Source of the DNA: an uncultured Oscillospiraceae bacterium | GTDB lineage: Bacteria; Bacillota_A; Clostridia; Oscillospirales; Oscillospiraceae | Direction of reading: 5' to 3' | Assembly: GCA_900754605.1 (NCBI GenBank) | Contig: CAAEDK010000106.1 | Location: 1-15,002, forward strand | DNA length: 15,002 bases | In this document: positions 8,458 through 15,002 of the stretch, piece by piece | Layout of the letters: each line of letters begins with the position of its first letter | Position numbering within the stretch: position 1 is the first letter of the stretch | Program-made: the position numbers and the translations under genes | The notes under the pieces: model-generated | Database searches by the model: none | The model's input: the letters and a program-made list of their open reading frames with translations, nothing else | What the model was told of the DNA's origin: nothing

Positions 8458-9581
8458 TCAAGCGGGCAGTTCCACCCGCACACCGCACACCAGAATATGA
8501 TCCACCTGGCTTGGGTCGATGACACGGGGATCGCTGGCCTTGGCATATCGGACCCGCTTCTCCACATAGGGCACGCCCTCATAGAGATCATTGCTGACCC
8601 CATCCTGGCATCCACTGCCTCCGTTGAGCTGTGTCAGCTCCAGGCTCGTGCCATCCTTCATCACCAGAACTGTCTCCAGCGCATCCCAGCAGTCAAACCA
8701 AGTGTGGGGATCGGAGGCCGCTCCAGCTGAAGTCCCTGCCGCCCGTCCATGGTGGTCGTAGCAGGAGCCCCCCTCGATGCGGACAGTGGCGGTCAGCGGG
8801 GTGATCTCAAGCCCAGTCAGCGTGGCGGTTCCGTCCCGATATGGGATCTCTACATCGGGGGCCAGCCGGACCGCCTGGTCCGGATAGTTCAGGGCCACGT
8901 CCTCAAAATGCCATGTGTGGTCCTTGATGGCCCTAGTCACATCCCCCTTGTGGAGCACAGCCCGGTCGGTCCCCGGATCGCTCCACCAGCAGTCCACAAT
9001 GGGCTCCAGTGTGAGATCCACGGTCTGCCCCCGCAGCGTCCCTTGCAGCGCAGTCAGCTTCAGGCAGAAAGAGATGCGCTCATCCCCAGGGTCATCGTCC
9101 GGAATGGATGTGATGCTGCTGCCGGAATAGTCCTCCGCTGTCCTCATGGTGTAGCCGGAGCAAAACTGTCCGTCCTCCGGGGGCAGAGCACCGTCCCCTC
9201 TGGGGCGGTCACCTCTATCCACACATAGCTGTTGACATCGTCCCCCACACAGTCGGTAAGTGCCATCGTCCAGCCGTTCCAACTCTCGCTGAGCCCCAGC
9301 TGGTAGATGCTATCCTCCAGAACACCCTGATCCTCGGGGGTGCGGGCCTCAAAATAGTCCAGCAGACCGCCCCCCACAGTGGCCGCCAGGGCCCCCATGG
9401 TCAGCGCGGCCGCCGCCCCGATCCCGATCAGAAACCGGTGCCCGGTGTGACGGATGATCCGTTTTGTTGGCTCATTCATACGCTCCTCCTGTTCTGCCGC
9501 CTGCCGCAGGCGGTCTGTCAGCTGTTCCTTTTCTTCCGGTGTGAAGGTAAAGTGGTCAAAGGAATGGTTCAAGTCAGCCAT
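8458..9581 (-). pseudogene. Anti-sigma-factor-like membrane protein, DUF4179-type, frameshifted
   Basis: Two overlapping frames form one broken gene of about 374 codons. The first part (from ATG 9581) has a soluble acidic N-terminus, a hydrophobic span at residues 49-71 (FLIGIGAAAALTMGALAA), and an extracytoplasmic start rich in Trp/Asp, stopping at 9144. The second frame continues the same domain from about 9180 to the stop at 8458, with beta-rich sequence and an invariant-looking Cys/Trp pattern. The switch is at the five-C run (plus-strand G run 9179-9183): adding one C joins the frames as VLCPPEDGQFCSGYT. Such single-pass proteins coupled to ECF sigma genes in Firmicutes hold the sigma factor at the membrane, and the layout resembles DUF4179 proteins. 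GGAGG (9588-9592) precedes the ATG, and the start overlaps the sigma stop by 8 bases. A sequencing error or phase-variable tract could also explain the break. Confidence 0.75.
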
Positions 9582-10062
9582 CGTACACCTCCAATTCTGA
9601 CCGCAGCCGCTTTCTGGCCCGGCTCAGCCGCTGGCGGGCGGCGGCGTAGGAGCAGCCGCACATTCCAGCGGCCTCCTCCAGGCCGTAGCCCTCACAATAA
9701 AATAGATAGGCCAGGATCCGCTCCCGGTCCGGGAGCCGCTCCACCGCCTGCCAGACCTCATGAACCTCCCCGGGCGAGGGGGCTGCCACCCGCTCCGCCT
9801 CCTCCAGAGGCGCGGTGCGGCGGAAGCGGCTGCTTTTCAGCAGATCCTTGCTGGCGTTGATGGCACAGCGCAGAATAAAGGCCCGCTCGTGCTCCGGACC
9901 TTGAAAAGACTGCTTCTCTTCCAGCAGGGTGAGGAAAATATCCTGGCAAATATCCTGGGCGTCGGCGCGCCCCAGGGAATATGCGGCGCACACCCTCAGG
10001 ATCGGGTCGGCATACTCCCGGATGAAGCGCTCCGCCTGATCTGGCCGGCTCCACTCTGTCAT
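9574..10062 (-). CDS. ECF-type RNA polymerase sigma factor
   Basis: A 162-residue sigma-70 family protein of the extracytoplasmic-function group. Region 2 spans about residues 8-75 (REYADPILRVCAAYSLGRA, DAQDICQDIFLTLLEEK, RAFILRCAINASKDLLKS), including the -10-binding and core-binding helices. Region 4 spans about 103-157 with the helix-turn-helix EAAGMCGCSYAAARQRLSRA that reads the -35 element. There is no region 3, as expected for ECF factors. The start at 10062 is set by AGGAGG 7 bases upstream; an earlier in-frame ATG at 10080 lacks a comparable site. The gene overlaps the anti-sigma-like gene by ATGGCTGA, implying translational coupling. If the partner is truly broken, this sigma factor may be deregulated. 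Its target genes are unknown. Confidence 0.92.
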   Translation of the reverse strand: MTEWSRPDQAERFIREYADPILRVCAAYSLGRADAQDICQDIFLTLLEEKQSFQGPEHERAFILRCAINASKDLLKSSRFRRTAPLEEAERVAAPSPGEVHEVWQAVERLPDRERILAYLFYCEGYGLEEAAGMCGCSYAAARQRLSRARKRLRSELEVYDG

Positions 10063-10084
10063 GGCACCGCCTCCTTTCATCTGG

Positions 10085-10112
10085 TATACGACCGAGCAGC
10101 CCAATTTGTGAC
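10085..10112 (-). promoter_or_regulatory. Candidate autoregulated ECF promoter of the sigma factor gene
   Basis: On the minus strand GTCACAAATT (10103-10112) lies upstream of CGTATA (10085-10090), with 17 bases between CAC and CGT. ECF promoters commonly have an AAC- or CAC-containing -35 and a CGT -10 at about this spacing, and ECF genes often drive themselves. No good sigma-A promoter is visible here, but the motif match is loose. Confidence 0.35.
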
Positions 10113-10119
10113 CGATGAG

Positions 10120-10156
10120 AAAAAAATGCGGCGGGAAGGGCAATCCTTCCCGCCGC
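10120..10156 (-). terminator. Terminator of asnS
   Basis: A perfect 12-base-pair stem (10156-10145 with 10139-10128; GCGGCGGGAAGG arm) with a 5-base loop, then A and seven T on the minus strand. It begins about 30 bases after the asnS stop and separates asnS from the ECF sigma operon that follows on the same strand. Confidence 0.92.
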
Positions 10157-10185
10157 GTCCATATTTAGATGTGCAATATGAGGAC

Positions 10186-11580
10186 TTAGAACTCCGCATT
10201 GCCCACCGTACGGGGGTGGGGCAGGGTATCGCGGATATTGGCAATTCCGGTGAGATACATCACCATGCGCTCAAAGCCCAGGCCATACCCAGCGTGGCGG
10301 CAGGAGCCATACCGCCGCAGGTCGCAGTACCACCAGTAGTCCTCCGGGTTCATGCCCAGCTCCTTGATCCGGGTCTCCAGAATATCGATGCGCTCCTCAC
10401 GCTGGGAGCCGCCGATGATCTCGCCAATGCCGGGGACCAGGCAGTCGGCGGCGGCCACGGTCTTGCCGTCGTCGTTAAGGCGCATATAGAAGGCCTTAAT
10501 TTCCTTGGGATAGTCGGTGACAAACACCGGGCGCTTGTACACCTGCTCGGTGAGGTAGCGCTCATGCTCCGTCTGGAGGTCACAGCCCCAGTACGCCTTA
10601 AAGTCAAATTTGTCGTTGTTCTTCTCCAGGATCTCCACCGCGTCGGTGTAGCTCACCCGGGCAAAGTCGGAGGAGGCCACATGCTCCAGCCGCTCCTTCA
10701 GGCCCTTGTCCACAAAGGAGTTGAAGAAGTTGATCTCGTCAGGGCACTTCTCCAGCACCGTACGGATCACATACTTGATCATAGCCTCAGCGTTGTCCAT
10801 ATAATCGCCCAGATCTGCAAAGGCCATCTCAGGCTCGATCATCCAGAACTCGGCGGCATGGCGCTGGGTATTGGAATTTTCCGCCCGGAAGGTTGGGCCG
10901 AAGGTGTACACGTTGCCGAAGGCCATAGCGAAGTTCTCCGCATTCAACTGGCCGGAGACGGTCAGGCTGGCACGCTTGCCGAAGAAGTCCTTAGAGTAGT
11001 CCACAGAGCCATCTTCGTTCTTGGGAACGTTCTCCAGATCCAGAGTGGTCACCTGGAACATCTCTCCGGCACCCTCGCAGTCACTGGCAGTGATGATGGG
11101 AGTGTGGACATAAACAAAGCCCCTGTCCTGGAAGAAGCAGTGAATGGCGTGAGCAGCCACACTCCGCACCCGGAAGGCAGCAGAAAACAGGTTGGTCCGG
11201 GGACGCAGATGCTGGATGGTACGCAGGAACTCCACCCCGTGGCGTTTCTTCTGAAGAGGATAGTCCGGAGCGGAGGGACCCTCTACTGCAATAGAGGCAG
11301 CCTTTACCTCCAAGGGCTGCTTGGCTCCGGGGGTCAGAACCACCTGGCCCACGACCACAAGGGCCGCGCCCACGTTTTGCCCTGCGATCTCCTTATAATT
11401 CTCCAGCACATTGGCATCCATGACAACCTGCAGGTTCTTAAAGCAGGAGCCATCGTTCAGCTCAATGAAGCCGAAGGTCTTCATATCCCGGATGGTGCGG
11501 GCCCAGCCGCAGACGGTAACCGTCTGGCCGCCCAGCGCCTCCTGATCCGCGAAGATCGCGGCAATGGTGGTGCGGTCCAT
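10186..11580 (-). CDS. asnS: Asparagine--tRNA ligase
   Basis: Class IIb aminoacyl-tRNA synthetase that charges tRNA-Asn with asparagine in the cytoplasm. The 464-residue product matches the usual family length (about 463-466). An N-terminal OB-fold anticodon-binding domain (about residues 19-101, [20 protein letters not shown]) is followed by the catalytic domain. Motif 2 is [20 protein letters not shown] (231-250) and motif 3 [13 protein letters not shown] (433-445), with the typical end [11 protein letters not shown]. The AsnRS-type motif 2 and family length separate it from AspRS and LysRS. I prefer the ATG at 11580, with GGAGAG about 8 bases upstream; the in-frame ATG at 11595 has GAGGA directly abutting it. 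No T-box element is visible in the 124-base leader between the spoIIE terminator and the start. It appears to be a single-gene transcript with its own terminator. Confidence 0.97.
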   Translation of the reverse strand: MDRTTIAAIFADQEALGGQTVTVCGWARTIRDMKTFGFIELNDGSCFKNLQVVMDANVLENYKEIAGQNVGAALVVVGQVVLTPGAKQPLEVKAASIAVEGPSAPDYPLQKKRHGVEFLRTIQHLRPRTNLFSAAFRVRSVAAHAIHCFFQDRGFVYVHTPIITASDCEGAGEMFQVTTLDLENVPKNEDGSVDYSKDFFGKRASLTVSGQLNAENFAMAFGNVYTFGPTFRAENSNTQRHAAEFWMIEPEMAFADLGDYMDNAEAMIKYVIRTVLEKCPDEINFFNSFVDKGLKERLEHVASSDFARVSYTDAVEILEKNNDKFDFKAYWGCDLQTEHERYLTEQVYKRPVFVTDYPKEIKAFYMRLNDDGKTVAAADCLVPGIGEIIGGSQREERIDILETRIKELGMNPEDYWWYCDLRRYGSCRHAGYGLGFERMVMYLTGIANIRDTLPHPRTVGNAEF

Positions 11581-11704
11581 AGTAGTTCTCTCCATTCCTC
11601 AAAGTATTTTCAGTTTATTTAATTGCGATTTGTACTTCATTTCTGGCAGCCTTCAGCAACTTCTCCCTATGGGAGAACAACAACAAGGCCAGCGCAGAGT
11701 TTGA

Positions 11705-11735
11705 AAAAGCCTGTCCAAGTTCTGGACAGGCTTTT
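11705..11735. terminator. Terminator downstream of spoIIE
   Basis: A perfect 12-base-pair stem (11705-11716 with 11724-11735; AAAAGCCTGTCC arm) around a 7-base loop. The minus strand continues into a U-run (11708-11704), ending the spoIIE transcript about 70 bases past its stop and insulating asnS. It would also work on the plus strand, but no plus-strand gene ends here. Confidence 0.9.
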
Positions 11736-11806
11736 ATTATAATGCGTTTCCCCACATTTTACAAGTGTCTGCCCATATTTCTCCCCGTTTTCTCCTGGAT
11801 TTTCCC

Positions 11807-14143
11807 CTACTCTCTCTTTTCCAGCCGGATCACCAGGGCAGTACGATCATCGGTAGCCCCTTGCGGGCTATGAGTAATCAACTCACGCGCCAATTCCTTT
11901 GGGCTTCCCTGGTCGAATTTGGCCAGCCGCTCCCGGAGCCAGCCATCGTCCTCCGTCCCTGTTACTCCATCGCTCACTAAGAGCACACAGTCTCCGGGGG
12001 TCAGGTGGATGGGAAAGCGGTCGGGGGCACTTCTTTCCTCTGCCTCCAGCCCCGCTGGAAGAGAGGTCCCGGAGATCCGCCTCACCGTCCCACCCTTCCG
12101 CACATAGGTGGGGGCTGCACCCAGCTTAAACACTATCCCATCTCCGGTAAACAGATCCACCTGGAGCAGATCCACCGTGGTGAATCCCCCGGCCTCCTCT
12201 CCCCGGAGCGCCAGAGCAGAGTTAAGCGTAACCAGAGCGTGCTCCGTCTCTACACCGGCCTGAAGAAACTGTTCCAGCAGCCGCAGGGCCAGACTGCTTT
12301 CCCGGTTGGCCTGGGGACCACTGCCCATCCCGTCGCACAGCAGAACATACAGCGTACCATCCTTCCGCTTGAAGTAGGTACCCGCATCCCCACTGACCGT
12401 TTCACCATCTTTCTTTTGCGCTGCGATCCCAGCCACCGCCATCAGCGGCTCCTGCTGAATAAGCGTCAGGTGCTCCTCATCCTGCTCCTCCAGTCGCATG
12501 GGAACTGCCATCAGACTGACCAAATCCGCCAGTTCCTCCGGGGATGCCAAGAGAGGGCAATCCGGGCCCTCCAGTTCGATCCGAAGCCGCCCTCGCCCAT
12601 CCCGAAACACACCGCCCCGCACACGATCTCCCATCCCAGCCAGCCGCTGCCGCAGACGCCGGTCAGATGCGGGATCTGGGATCAACTCCTCACCCAGTTC
12701 AGCAGCTGCTGCACTCAATACAGCAGAAAGCTGACCATACTGACGGCATACTGCTGCCCGGCTGTCCTGAATACGGCTGTTGTACTGGCGTCGATAGAGC
12801 AGGGCGGTGAGTTCTTCATTCACCGCAGCCAGGAACGCCCGGAAATGGAGGCATCGACTGGAAAAATAACCCGGGAAATCCTCCGCTTCCCCACGGCCCC
12901 GGTCCAGCATAGCTTGAGTGGCATCGTTCAGCGCATTGAATGTAGTCACATAGTCTCGCTCCCAGCAGCTGGAGCGCAGCGTGCAGCCCCTGCACACTCG
13001 GCAGGCCGCCCGATCAAACACCGTAGCCATATCATTGTCGTTCCTGGGCGGGCAAAACGAGGCGCGCATAGTGTCGTACAGCGTGCGGAAGGCTTGGGCA
13101 GTATCCTCCAGCCGCTGTTTGACCCGGGCCTGGGCTCTCTGATCGATAGAGACACTTCCATCCGGAGCCAACCAGGTCCCCAGCCGCCGCAGAGGCCGCT
13201 CCGGCAGCAGGAGGAAAGCTGCGGAACCCAAAAGCGCCTCATACAGAACGGACAGGGGCAACCCACGGTCCCAAGTCCACAGCACCGCACCTCCATTGGC
13301 CAGCAAATAGGCACCAGCAGCCCGCAGTCTCCTTTTCCCCCGGAAGGCCCCGGCAGCCAATCCGGACAGTCCAAACGCCATAGCGTACAACGGGACCCCG
13401 TTGGCAGCCAAATCCATGGACAGTCCAGCGGCTATACCAAGCACCGCTCCAGCAGCAATTCCTCCCTGCCAAGCTGCCGATAAAACTGCCGCCACCGCAA
13501 GCGCACGCCCTAGGGAAACGTCTTTCACCAGATACAGTGCAGACAGGGACATCAACCCTGTACACAGCAGCACGGTTAGACTGGCACGTCTTTCCGGAGA
13601 GAGCAGTTCCACCCCCCGTCCCGCCCGCATGGGAACCAACAGCTGCCGATAGCACCAGCCAGCTGCCACAGTCATGGCCATCTCAGTCAAAAAATAGATC
13701 ACATCTACTGTCCGCCACCCCCCCTCAGACAGGTAGATGAATCCGGTACAGCCATTGATCAGTCCAGCGATCAGCGGCATCGCCCAGGGCCTTCGGAGAA
13801 GTTTCATATCATAGAAGGCAAAGTTGACCGCAAAGGTCAAAATAGATGCTGCGGCGTACCGCAGCCCATCCGCAAAGCCCAGCAGCACCATATATCCAAA
13901 GCAAGCTCCCACCAAGGCAGCTGCGCCACACACTCCGGAGCCTGCCGCACCTACCATCGCCACTCCAAAGGGGGCATAGTCTCCGAACACCAATGCACCG
14001 GCCAGCACTGCTGCCAGCAAAAAATGGATCGCCGTATCCGCAAAGCGCAGCAGAGCAGTCGCATCCACGCTCACCTTTTCCCCCGCCCCCCGCTGTCTCC
14101 GCAGTCTGTTCCATCTGATCCGCACTGTCTCCTTGGCCTGCAT
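11807..14143 (-). CDS. spoIIE: Stage II sporulation protein E (SpoIIE), PP2C-type phosphatase
   Basis: Sporulation phosphatase that sits at the asymmetric septum and dephosphorylates SpoIIAA to release sigma-F in the forespore. The 778-residue protein (827 in B. subtilis) has a short basic cytoplasmic N-terminus, about ten hydrophobic spans between residues 33 and 313, and a central regulatory segment with a Cys cluster, CRVCRGCTLRSSCW (381-394). The C-terminal PP2C domain (about 570-776) keeps the metal-binding aspartates in LLCDGMGSG (604), LVSDGVTG (725) and ATDDRTALV (765-766). An AGGAGG site 8 bases upstream fixes the ATG at 14143. The upstream promoter has the wide spacer expected of Spo0A control. 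It is transcribed alone and ends at the hairpin 11705-11735. Its presence indicates an endospore former. Confidence 0.95.
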   Translation of the reverse strand: MQAKETVRIRWNRLRRQRGAGEKVSVDATALLRFADTAIHFLLAAVLAGALVFGDYAPFGVAMVGAAGSGVCGAAALVGACFGYMVLLGFADGLRYAAASILTFAVNFAFYDMKLLRRPWAMPLIAGLINGCTGFIYLSEGGWRTVDVIYFLTEMAMTVAAGWCYRQLLVPMRAGRGVELLSPERRASLTVLLCTGLMSLSALYLVKDVSLGRALAVAAVLSAAWQGGIAAGAVLGIAAGLSMDLAANGVPLYAMAFGLSGLAAGAFRGKRRLRAAGAYLLANGGAVLWTWDRGLPLSVLYEALLGSAAFLLLPERPLRRLGTWLAPDGSVSIDQRAQARVKQRLEDTAQAFRTLYDTMRASFCPPRNDNDMATVFDRAACRVCRGCTLRSSCWERDYVTTFNALNDATQAMLDRGRGEAEDFPGYFSSRCLHFRAFLAAVNEELTALLYRRQYNSRIQDSRAAVCRQYGQLSAVLSAAAAELGEELIPDPASDRRLRQRLAGMGDRVRGGVFRDGRGRLRIELEGPDCPLLASPEELADLVSLMAVPMRLEEQDEEHLTLIQQEPLMAVAGIAAQKKDGETVSGDAGTYFKRKDGTLYVLLCDGMGSGPQANRESSLALRLLEQFLQAGVETEHALVTLNSALALRGEEAGGFTTVDLLQVDLFTGDGIVFKLGAAPTYVRKGGTVRRISGTSLPAGLEAEERSAPDRFPIHLTPGDCVLLVSDGVTGTEDDGWLRERLAKFDQGSPKELARELITHSPQGATDDRTALVIRLEKRE

Positions 14144-14202
14144 ACGCCGCTCCTCCTTTGTTCCGGCAGGCCTTCCAAGGCCCGCACAGCTGTGTAGGAG
14201 TC

Positions 14203-14236
14203 ATTATATTACCATTATGTGGAAAAACATTGTCAG
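14203..14236 (-). promoter_or_regulatory. Candidate Spo0A-activated spoIIE promoter with wide spacer
   Basis: On the minus strand CTGACA (14231-14236) and TATAAT (14203-14208) are near-consensus sigma-A hexamers separated by 22 bases instead of 17. B. subtilis spoIIG and spoIIE promoters have 22- and 21-base spacers and need Spo0A-P. A palindrome TTCGCCGAA (14265-14273), one base off the 0A-box core on each strand, lies upstream at about -60. Confidence 0.55.
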
Positions 14237-14560
14237 AAGCAGGGTTTGATGGAAAAAGACACTCTTCGGCGAAATTCCTTCATAAGCTAGCCTAAACCGG
14301 AAGTGCAGTGAGACAGACCTGATTTGGAAAAGAGGAACAAAGGAGCCAGCGGACAGCGCCCTTCTGTTCCCAGAAATCAAAAATGTCGGAGCAAAGCGAA
14401 CTTTGTTTCGACGTGCAACTATCAGTTAACGCCGATATTTTCATGTGCACAATAAAAGCGCCGCGAAGCGGTAATACCAAATCGAAGCCCAGCGATAGTA
14501 GGTTCGGTTTGGAAGCGAGGAGCAGCAGAACGAGCGCACGATGAGCTTTGCCATGAAATG
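14237..14560. other. Non-coding stretch between the tRNA-Arg terminator and the spoIIE promoter
   Basis: I see no real gene. Minus-strand ORFs here lack ribosome-binding sites and one of them begins inside the tRNA. The stretch holds two local hairpins: 14385-14396 with 14401-14412 (12 pairs with G-U on plus-strand RNA, CGAA loop, no U-run) and CCGC-GAA-GCGG at 14461-14471. It may be an extended tRNA 3' trailer region or a decayed sequence. Confidence 0.4.
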
Positions 14561-14600
14561 AAAAAGCTCGTCGCAAGCGATATGTCGCTTACGACGAGCT
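14561..14600 (-). terminator. Terminator directly after tRNA-Arg
   Basis: A 16-base-pair stem (14600-14585 with 14580-14565, one G-U pair on the minus strand) around a 4-base loop, followed by five U. The first stem base is the final A of the encoded CCA, so the terminator abuts the mature tRNA with no trailer. Confidence 0.9.
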
Positions 14601-14676
14601 GGCACGCCAGAAGGGAATCGAACCCCCAGCCTCACCCTTAGGAGGGGTGCGCTCTATCCTATTGAGCTACTGGCGC
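14600..14676 (-). tRNA. tRNA-Arg, anticodon CCT
   Basis: A 77-base cloverleaf read on the minus strand. The acceptor GCGCCAG pairs with CTGGCGT (one G-U pair), followed by discriminator G and an encoded CCA. The D arm is GCTC/GAGC, and the anticodon stem CACCC/GGGTG encloses the loop CTCCTAA with anticodon CCT (14640-14642), reading the AGG codon. The T loop TTCGATT is canonical; the T stem uses two G-U pairs. It has its own promoter and terminator. Confidence 0.95.
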
Positions 14677-14683
14677 AGAGATG

Positions 14684-14704
14684 CAGAGCGGCCCCGCCGC
14701 TCTG
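14684..14704 (-). other. Leader hairpin at the 5' end of the pre-tRNA
   Basis: CAGAGCGGC and GCCGCTCTG form a perfect 9-base-pair stem with a 3-base loop, spanning from the predicted transcription start to 8 bases before the mature tRNA 5' end. It may shape RNase P processing or protect the precursor; no U-run follows on the minus strand. Confidence 0.55.
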
Positions 14705-14711
14705 TTCTTTC

Positions 14712-14740
14712 ATTTTATCCTCTTCCCCTCGCTCTGTCAA
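14712..14740 (-). promoter_or_regulatory. Strong sigma-A promoter of tRNA-Arg
   Basis: On the minus strand a perfect TTGACA (14735-14740) and a near-perfect TAAAAT (14712-14717) are separated by exactly 17 bases, placing the start near 14705. This is the best promoter match in the window and fits a stable-RNA gene. Confidence 0.85.
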
Positions 14741-14767
14741 CGAAAACCTGTCCGTTCCTCATCCATC

Positions 14768-14968
14768 TGCCCAGGCGACATCCTGGTGGGCGATGGCGAC
14801 AGCATCCTGGTCATCAAGTCGGAGGATGCCGAGGAGCTGGCCAAAGCCGCCGCCGCCGTCAAGGTGAAGGAGGAGGGACAGTTAGCCGGGATCCATGCCG
14901 GCAAGGGATTCCCCCGTCCCTTCGTAGACCAAATCCTAGAGCAGATCGGCGTGGAATATGTCGATTGA
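14768..14968 (+). pseudogene. C-terminal fragment of an RraA-family protein
   Basis: About 66 codons, from PGDILVGDGDSILVI through EDAEELAKAAAA to FVDQILEQIGVEYVD and a TGA, match the end of RraA-like proteins (old name: dimethylmenaquinone methyltransferase family; includes HMG/CHA aldolases and regulators of RNase E). Complete members have roughly 160-230 residues. Everything before residue PGD is missing. The in-frame upstream codons run back into the tRNA-Arg promoter and leader, read as unrelated sequence, and have no ribosome-binding site, so this looks like a 5'-truncated remnant joined next to the tRNA. Family assignment rests on pattern recognition of the fragment only. Confidence 0.6.
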
Positions 14969-14993
14969 TCTTCCCATATCCGCTTTTTAACAG

Positions 14994-15000
14994 AAGGGGG
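14994..15000 (+). promoter_or_regulatory. Possible ribosome-binding site of a gene beyond the right edge
   Basis: AAGGGGG lies in the last bases of the window, after a short non-coding gap following the RraA fragment. Its purine-rich pattern suggests a plus-strand start codon just outside the window. Confidence 0.3.
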
Positions 15001-15002
15001 AC

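Noticed and set aside
9760..11622. A 620-codon plus-strand open frame antisense to asnS and the ECF sigma gene
   Set aside because: It runs across two well-supported minus-strand genes and a terminator; the open frame reflects GC-rich codon use.
11581..11704. A T-box riboswitch in the asnS leader
   Set aside because: Leader is only about 120 bases, contains no AGGGTGGNACCGCG-like T-box sequence, and has no terminator between promoter region and start.
12005..13483. A 492-codon plus-strand open frame antisense to spoIIE
   Set aside because: Composition is Pro/Arg/Ser/Gln-rich with no domain, as expected from the reverse strand of a GC-rich membrane-protein gene.
14292..14635. Two minus-strand ORFs of 94 and 64 codons downstream of tRNA-Arg
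   Set aside because: One starts inside the tRNA gene and both read through the terminator stem; neither has a ribosome-binding site.
1..15002. CRISPR array, insertion sequence ends or integrase genes
   Set aside because: No regularly spaced repeats, no transposase or integrase ORF, and no terminal inverted repeats with target duplications were seen.

Overview
The window looks like a chromosomal segment of a low-abundance-plasmid-free, spore-forming member of the Clostridia. A moderately GC-rich Oscillospiraceae-type gut bacterium (Flavonifractor/Oscillibacter/Lawsonibacter-like) is my best guess. The reasons are a clear SpoIIE sporulation phosphatase, a Gram-positive-style SLH surface protein, strong AGGAGG ribosome-binding sites, a CCA-encoding tRNA gene, and sigma-A-like promoters with rho-independent terminators throughout. 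The taxonomic call is inference from texture and gene content; no marker gene was compared.

Layout, left to right. An ftsH gene (29-1882, +) ends at a perfect hairpin that serves as a shared convergent terminator with the next gene. Everything from 1949 to 14676 is then on the minus strand. It begins with a 1406-residue secreted beta-helix/SLH surface protein (1949-6169) with its own promoter, followed by a MATE efflux pump (6435-7751). The MATE leader consists of a sigma-A-type promoter and, about ten bases after the predicted transcription start, a full intrinsic-terminator hairpin. Next is a gene-poor stretch (7872-8457) holding a 36-codon small ORF with a good ribosome-binding site and its own terminator. 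After that comes an ECF sigma factor / membrane anti-sigma-like pair (10062 to 8458), translationally coupled by an 8-base overlap, in which the anti-sigma-like gene is broken by a one-base frameshift at a run of five C. Then come asnS (10186-11580) with a strong terminator, spoIIE (11807-14143) behind a promoter with the unusually wide 22-base spacer typical of Spo0A-activated promoters, and a tRNA-Arg(CCT) with a consensus promoter and its own terminator. On the plus strand at the right edge lies a 3' fragment of an RraA-family gene.

How the genes relate. Core functions (membrane proteolysis, Asn-tRNA charging, an Arg tRNA, sporulation) frame an accessory centre of cell-surface and envelope functions: SLH protein, MATE pump, and the ECF sigma/anti-sigma stress sensor. 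The ECF pair is the only clear operon; the other genes look like single-gene transcription units, each with a recognisable promoter and/or terminator. In Bacillus subtilis ftsH lies downstream of spoIIE in the same orientation with tilS and hpt between. Here the two genes are convergent with accessory genes between them, which suggests rearrangement of an ancestral cluster.

I found no CRISPR array, intact insertion sequence, prophage or rRNA. The observations most worth follow-up are the promoter-proximal terminator in the MATE leader, the orphan small ORF, the disrupted anti-sigma gene, and the Spo0A-like spoIIE promoter.
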